NCBI GenBank assembly: GCA_934343915.1
Contig: CAKRIL010000061.1
Location: 1 to 8,390, forward strand
Length of the DNA: 8,390 nt
Direction: 5' to 3'
Origin: an uncultured Lachnospiraceae bacterium
Lineage (GTDB): Bacteria; Bacillota; Clostridia; Lachnospirales; Lachnospiraceae
The notes below the pieces were generated by a model. The model saw only the letters and a list, made by a program, of their open reading frames with translations. It had not been told where the DNA came from and ran no database searches. This document shows, piece by piece, positions 5,085-8,390 of the stretch (position 1 is the stretch's first letter; each line of letters opens with the position of its first letter). Both the position numbers and the translations under genes were made by a program.

Positions 5085-6793
5085 GAAAGTCTTTAAAATG
5101 TTATTTTTTGATGATGATTGTTGTCGTTGCATGCGGCGTGTGGGCGTTCAGGAATGATTTCGCACCGCAGCTTGTCAAGGCAGGGACGGCGGACATCGCA
5201 GTGGATGACAGATGGGGCGGGATAATATCAGCCAATGTAAATGCCAAGGGAATCAAGCTTCAGATTGATGGTAAGACTATGCAGACATCGGGAGATAACA
5301 TGTTCTTTGATGAGAATATGAACCTCTATGTTGCTTCGGATGTTATGCGGGATTGGTTTTCGTGCGCTTCCAATTTTTATAATTCAAATCATCTCATACT
5401 TGAAAAGTATAATTCAAGAATAGTTCTGACGGCGGGACAAAAGACAATGATGTGTGATGATGTGAGCATTGAGCTTGCATCAAAGGTTCTTCTTAAGAAT
5501 AACCGTGTCTATGTTCCAGCAGAGGTTATAGAGAAGGGACTAAGTTACAGCTGCACTTGGGATGTGAACAGCAACACGGCGGCATTTGCAAGTATGCGTC
5601 CTGATGAAAAAATATTTCCGTACATCTATGATTACAGAGCAGAGGGCAGGGTACCTGAGATAAAGAATCAGAGTACACTTGGAACCTGTTGGGCATTCGC
5701 TGCACTTATGGCACTTGAGACCTCACTTGAACCTGAGATTAAGATTGATTTTTCGGAAGATCATATGTCAATTAACAATAATTTCAGTATGACGCAGAAT
5801 GATGGCGGCGAGTACACGATGGCGATTGCATATCTTGCATCATGGACAGGGCCGGTGTTGGAGGAGGATGATCCGTATGGTGACGGATACTCTCCGGAAG
5901 GACTTGAGGCAGTGGTACATCTTCAGGAAGCTCAGGTACTTGAAAGCAAGAACTATGACAGCATCAAAAAGGCAGTATTTTTGTACGGAGGAGTGCAGAG
6001 CTCGCTCTATATGGAGATGCCTGACAGCAAAAGCAGCTCCATGTACTATGATGAGGACAGCTATTCATACTGCTACATAGGACCTGAGAAGCCTAATCAT
6101 GATATAGTAATCATCGGCTGGGACGATACATATCCTGCTTCTAATTTTACGGTGGAGCCTGACGGCGACGGAGCATTCATATGCGCCAACAGCTGGGGTG
6201 AGGAGTTCGGAGACAGAGGAATATTTTACATATCGTATTATGACAGTAATATAGGCGTACATAATGTTATATATACCGGAGTAGAGGGTGTTGACAATTA
6301 TGACAATATATATCAGTCGGACTTGTGTGGATGGGTCGGGCAGATAGGCTATGACAGGGATTACGCTTACTTTTCCAATGTATACACGGCGGAGGATGAT
6401 GAGCTGCTGGAGGCGGTTGCGTTCTATGCGGTCGCACCTGATACCGGTTACGAGGTGTATATTGTCGAGAATTTTGAGAATGAAGCATCCTTTAACTCAA
6501 GGAGGCTGTTGACCAAGGGTTCATTTACAAATGCGGGATATTACACGGTTGATATACCTGAGAGAGTGGAGCTTGATGCCGGCGCAAGATATGCTATTGT
6601 CGTGTACATTCAGTCGCCTAACTCTAAGCGTCCCGTAGCGGTCGAGTACCGCGGGGATTCATCGACGGCATCGGTTGTGCTTGATGACGGTGAGGGATAT
6701 ATCAGTCCGCATGGCGATATATGGATAAGGACGGAGGACACCAAGCAGTGTAATGTGTGCCTTAAGATGTTTACCAATAATATAGAAAAATAA
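5081..6793 (+). CDS. Secreted C1A (papain-like) cysteine peptidase with N-terminal copper-amine-oxidase-like and C-terminal lectin-like domains
   Basis: This 570-aa protein is predicted to be exported. I keep the TTG start at 5081: AGGAG (5071-5075) lies 5 bases upstream, and it yields a signal peptide with a charged start (MRKSLK) and hydrophobic core, possibly cut near residue 34. ATG 5111 has no RBS and would lose the charged end. Residues about 50-170 resemble copper amine oxidase N-terminal-like modules (RVYVPAEVIEKGLSYSCTW), which are found in many surface proteins. The papain core follows: oxyanion Gln197 and nucleophile Cys203 in NQSTLGTCWAF, His340 in NHDIVIIGWDD, and Asn370 in ANSWGEEFGDRG, so the catalytic set is complete. 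Residues about 410-565 fit the lectin-like domain usually joined to such clostridial peptidases. I see no LPXTG, SLH or choline-binding anchor, so it is probably released or held non-covalently. The start overlaps the methyltransferase stop (TTGA), implying translational coupling. Substrate unknown. Confidence 0.92.
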   Translation: MRKSLKCYFLMMIVVVACGVWAFRNDFAPQLVKAGTADIAVDDRWGGIISANVNAKGIKLQIDGKTMQTSGDNMFFDENMNLYVASDVMRDWFSCASNFYNSNHLILEKYNSRIVLTAGQKTMMCDDVSIELASKVLLKNNRVYVPAEVIEKGLSYSCTWDVNSNTAAFASMRPDEKIFPYIYDYRAEGRVPEIKNQSTLGTCWAFAALMALETSLEPEIKIDFSEDHMSINNNFSMTQNDGGEYTMAIAYLASWTGPVLEEDDPYGDGYSPEGLEAVVHLQEAQVLESKNYDSIKKAVFLYGGVQSSLYMEMPDSKSSSMYYDEDSYSYCYIGPEKPNHDIVIIGWDDTYPASNFTVEPDGDGAFICANSWGEEFGDRGIFYISYYDSNIGVHNVIYTGVEGVDNYDNIYQSDLCGWVGQIGYDRDYAYFSNVYTAEDDELLEAVAFYAVAPDTGYEVYIVENFENEASFNSRRLLTKGSFTNAGYYTVDIPERVELDAGARYAIVVYIQSPNSKRPVAVEYRGDSSTASVVLDDGEGYISPHGDIWIRTEDTKQCNVCLKMFTNNIEK

Positions 6794-6839
6794 GCGCAGT
6801 GGACAGAAGAATACGGTAAATCTGCGGAATGGAGAAAAT

Positions 6840-7457
6840 ATGCGTATAATATTTGCTACAACAAATGAAGGTAAAATGAAAGAAATCAGAATGATAATGG
6901 CTGATTTGGGCGTGGAGATTCTCTCGATGAAGGAGGCAGGATGCAGCCTTGACATAGTTGAGGATGGCAGTTCTTTTGAGGAGAATGCCGTTATAAAGGC
7001 GAGAGCGGTTGCAGATGTGTGCAATGGCAAAATGGGTGCTGATGATGCAGATTATATTGTTCTTGCGGATGATTCGGGACTTGAGGTGGATTATCTCAAC
7101 AAGGAGCCTGGAATATATTCGGCACGTTATCTCGGCGAGGATACGCCGTACAGCGTAAAGAATAAGAATATCATAGACAGACTTGACGGTGTGGAGGATG
7201 AGAAGCGCACCGCCAGATTCGTATGTGCGATTGCGGCGGTATTTCCTGACGGAGCGGTAAGGACGACAAGAGGAACAATAGAGGGAATCATAACAAGGGA
7301 GCCTATGGGCGAGAACGGATTCGGCTACGATCCGATTGTGTATGTTCCTGAATTCGGCAGGACGACGGCGCAGCTCACACCTGAGGAGAAGAATAAGGTA
7401 AGCCACAGAGGGAAAGCCTTGGAGCAGATGAAAAAGTATATACAGGAATGGATGTAG
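6840..7457 (+). CDS. rdgB: XTP/dITP diphosphatase (RdgB/HAM1 family)
   Basis: This 205-aa protein has the usual family length. It hydrolyses non-canonical purine triphosphates (dITP, XTP, dHAPTP-like) to monophosphate and pyrophosphate, keeping inosine and xanthine out of DNA and RNA; it acts in the cytoplasm as a dimer. Diagnostic motifs are present: the substrate loop TTNEGK (7-12), the acidic metal site LADDSGLEVD with D77/D78, SARYLGED, the base pocket GENGFGYDP (157-165) and the C-terminal SHRGKAL (188-194). GGAG at 6831-6834 lies 5 bases before the ATG. It follows the peptidase gene by 46 bases and overlaps or abuts the phosphoesterase gene, the same rdgB-phosphoesterase order as ysnA-ysnB in Bacillus subtilis. 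Confidence 0.97.
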   Translation: MRIIFATTNEGKMKEIRMIMADLGVEILSMKEAGCSLDIVEDGSSFEENAVIKARAVADVCNGKMGADDADYIVLADDSGLEVDYLNKEPGIYSARYLGEDTPYSVKNKNIIDRLDGVEDEKRTARFVCAIAAVFPDGAVRTTRGTIEGIITREPMGENGFGYDPIVYVPEFGRTTAQLTPEEKNKVSHRGKALEQMKKYIQEWM

Positions 7458-7459
7458 AT

Positions 7460-7942
7460 ATGAGAATACTGGTTGTGAGTGATTCACATGGATATAACAC
7501 ACATCTTTTTAAGGTGATTGACAGCCTTAAAACTATCGACATGCTGATTCATTGCGGCGATTCGGGAGACCTTGGCGATTATATCAATGAATTGTTTGAC
7601 TGTCCGGTTGTGATGGTTCGTGGCAACTGTGATGATTACTGCCAATACCGTTCGGAAGAGATATTGGAGGTAAACGGCAATAAGATACTGGTTACGCACG
7701 GACACATGTATGGTGTAAAGTCAGGGCTTGGCAATCTGTATGAGAGGGCGAAGGAGGTAAGTGCCAACATTGTACTGTATGGTCACAGCCATATTCCTGA
7801 CCTGACGCAGATGTACGGAATTATGGCGATGAATCCGGGAAGCATATCGCTTCCTAAGCAGGAGAGCAGAATTCCGACATATGGTATTATTGATATATCG
7901 GATAACGGGAAGGCATATTGTTCACTGCATAATGTAAAATGA
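7460..7942 (+). CDS. YfcE/YsnB-type calcineurin-like metallophosphoesterase
   Basis: This 160-aa cytoplasmic phosphodiesterase family protein carries all the metal-binding motifs in order: D8-S9-H10, GD34, GN56-C-D58 (GNCD), H80 in THGH, and GH109-S-H111. Family members bind two metals, often Mn2+, and cleave phosphodiester model substrates; the physiological substrate is not settled. I choose ATG 7460, which makes MRILVVSDSHG and matches the normal N-terminus. The in-frame ATG 7448 would add MDVD and sits one base after its only possible RBS. At 7460 the start follows the rdgB stop (7455-7457) by two bases, so translation is probably coupled. This is the last gene of the operon and a hairpin follows 37 bases later. 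Confidence 0.93.
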   Translation: MRILVVSDSHGYNTHLFKVIDSLKTIDMLIHCGDSGDLGDYINELFDCPVVMVRGNCDDYCQYRSEEILEVNGNKILVTHGHMYGVKSGLGNLYERAKEVSANIVLYGHSHIPDLTQMYGIMAMNPGSISLPKQESRIPTYGIIDISDNGKAYCSLHNVK

Positions 7943-7948
7943 AGGTCG

Positions 7949-7967
7949 TACTGTAGAAATTGCAGTA
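7949..7967 (+). other. Small hairpin after the phosphoesterase gene
   Basis: TACTGTA (7949-7955) pairs with TGCAGTA (7961-7967), with one T-G wobble and a short loop. No T run follows. It precedes the stronger terminator-like hairpin by about 12 bases and may stabilise the mRNA 3' end. Confidence 0.45.
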
Positions 7968-7979
7968 TGATGAGTGTGA

Positions 7980-8002
7980 AAAGCCCGTGATATGCGGGCT
8001 TT
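7980..8002 (+). terminator. Likely terminator of the four-gene operon
   Basis: AAAGCCCG (7980-7987) pairs with CGGGCTTT (7995-8002) around a 7-base loop. The T run is short (three Ts, inside the stem), so termination may be incomplete. The minus strand also gives a TTTT tail, so it could work both ways. No gene on the minus strand needs it here. Confidence 0.65.
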
Positions 8003-8065
8003 AAAAGGTGTAAATAGTTGCAATAATTTGATTTTTCAAAAAAATAAAAAAATTTAAAAAAAGTG

Positions 8066-8094
8066 TTGACTTTTTATTGGCGTTATAATATAAT
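8066..8094 (+). promoter_or_regulatory. Promoter of the tRNA-Pro/Gly/Arg operon
   Basis: TTGACT (8066-8071) and TATAAT (8089-8094) are 17 bases apart. A second TATAAT at 8084-8089 overlaps it but leaves only 12 bases. A very A-rich tract (about 8038-8062) upstream is a good UP-element candidate. Transcription would start near 8101. Confidence 0.88.
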
Positions 8095-8099
8095 AACTC

Positions 8100-8121
8100 T
8101 TGCGTCAAGGAAATGACGCAA
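8100..8121 (+). other. Perfect 8-bp inverted repeat at the +1 of the tRNA operon
   Basis: TTGCGTCA (8100-8107) and TGACGCAA (8114-8121) are exact reverse complements around AGGAAA. The repeat starts at the predicted transcription start and ends 19 bases before tRNA-Pro. It could be a 5' leader hairpin of the pre-tRNA or a DNA operator. No T run follows, so it is not a terminator. Confidence 0.7.
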
Positions 8122-8140
8122 AAGAAAATATAAAGTACAC

Positions 8141-8215
8141 CGGGGTGTGGCTCAGCTTGGCTAGAGCGCCTGATTTGGGATCAGGAGGTCGCAGGTTCGA
8201 ATCCTGTCACCCCGA
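8141..8215 (+). tRNA. tRNA-Pro (anticodon TGG)
   Basis: The acceptor stem CGGGGTG (8141-8147) pairs with CACCCCG (8208-8214) and the discriminator is A8215. The anticodon stem CCTGA/TCAGG encloses loop TTTGGGA with TGG at 8176-8178. The T-arm GCAGG/CCTGT has loop TTCGAAT. It reads proline CCN codons. CCA is not encoded. It is the first gene of the operon. Confidence 0.97.
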
Positions 8216-8221
8216 CTGTAT

Positions 8222-8292
8222 GCGGGTGTAGTTCAGTGGTAGAACACCAGCCTTCCAAGCTGGATATGTGGGTTCGATTCCCATCACCCGCT
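8222..8292 (+). tRNA. tRNA-Gly (anticodon TCC)
   Basis: The acceptor stem GCGGGTG (8222-8228) pairs with CACCCGC (8285-8291) and the discriminator is T8292, as usual for glycine tRNA. The anticodon stem CCAGC/GCTGG encloses loop CTTCCAA with TCC at 8254-8256. It reads GGA and GGG. It is 71 nt without CCA and lies 6 bases after tRNA-Pro. Confidence 0.97.
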
Positions 8293-8295
8293 TTT

Positions 8296-8313
8296 AACAT
8301 TTTTTTAAATGTT
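8296..8313 (+). other. Hairpin in the tRNA-Gly/tRNA-Arg spacer
   Basis: AACATTT (8296-8302) pairs with AAATGTT (8307-8313) around TTTT. It fills almost the whole 22-base spacer. There is no T run after the stem, so read-through into tRNA-Arg is expected; a role in pre-tRNA processing is possible. Confidence 0.5.
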
Positions 8314-8314
8314 T

Positions 8315-8388
<74 letters not shown>

Positions 8389-8390
8389 TT

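Noticed and set aside
7448..7459. ATG 7448 as start of the phosphoesterase
   Set aside because: Only one base separates the AGGA-like sequence from this ATG, and the family normally begins at M-[RK]-I-L-V-V-S-D, which is ATG 7460.
6771..7502. Minus-strand open frame of 243 codons opposite rdgB
   Set aside because: It is a shadow frame: the + strand has all RdgB motifs, and the antisense peptide shows no family features or RBS.
3539..8210. A shared 17-base string GGTTCGAATCCTGTCAC at the tRNA-Arg(ACG) and tRNA-Pro 3' ends, as possible att sites
   Set aside because: It is the conserved T-arm of two tRNAs, and no integrase or element boundary is present between them.

Overview
The window looks like chromosomal sequence from a low-to-mid GC Firmicute, most likely a clostridial, Lachnospiraceae-type gut bacterium. 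The grounds are strong AGGAG-type ribosome sites, consensus sigma-70/SigA promoters with A-rich upstream tracts, UUCG-loop terminators, tRNA genes without encoded CCA, and a protein set typical of that group (DUF5050-like lipoprotein, papain-like peptidase with a lectin-like C-terminus, adjacent rdgB and YfcE/YsnB-type phosphoesterase genes). The genus is not resolved. All genes I can support are on the + strand.

Layout. (1) 2-215: the end of a tRNA transcript, tRNA-Val(TAC) and tRNA-Leu(TAA), closed by a U-rich terminator. (2) 216-1696: an AT-rich leader with a likely promoter, then an AT-rich secreted lipoprotein gene with beta-propeller-like repeats. (3) 1750-3366: a cytoplasmic metal-dependent amidohydrolase of unknown substrate, followed 36 bases later by a small zinc-ribbon membrane protein carrying a duplicated His/Asp motif. 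(4) 3413-3597: a self-contained tRNA-Arg(ACG) unit with a perfect TTGACA-17-TATAAT promoter, a 5' leader hairpin and a UUCG terminator. (5) 3598-3863: a gene-free stretch with a perfect 13-bp hairpin and an AT palindrome. (6) 3864-8002: a four-gene operon from a TTGACA-17-TACAAT promoter: THUMP-domain RNA methyltransferase, secreted C1 cysteine peptidase (TTG start overlapping the upstream stop), rdgB, and a YfcE/YsnB-like phosphoesterase, closed by a hairpin. (7) 8066 to the end: a second tRNA operon, tRNA-Pro(TGG), tRNA-Gly(TCC), tRNA-Arg(TCT), with its own promoter and leader hairpin; it runs off the window.

How the genes fit together. Three of the four genes in the long operon serve RNA modification, nucleotide-pool cleaning or phosphoester hydrolysis; the secreted peptidase is the functional outlier but is tightly coupled by its start/stop overlap. 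The amidohydrolase and zinc-ribbon genes probably share a transcript.

No phage, insertion sequence, CRISPR or defence module is visible. The most interesting signals are small: hairpins beginning at the predicted +1 of both tRNA operons whose promoters lie in the window, an internal hairpin that coincides with an apparent extra peptide in the amidohydrolase, a duplicated RBS-ATG block before the lipoprotein, and the His-rich repeat of the zinc-ribbon protein.
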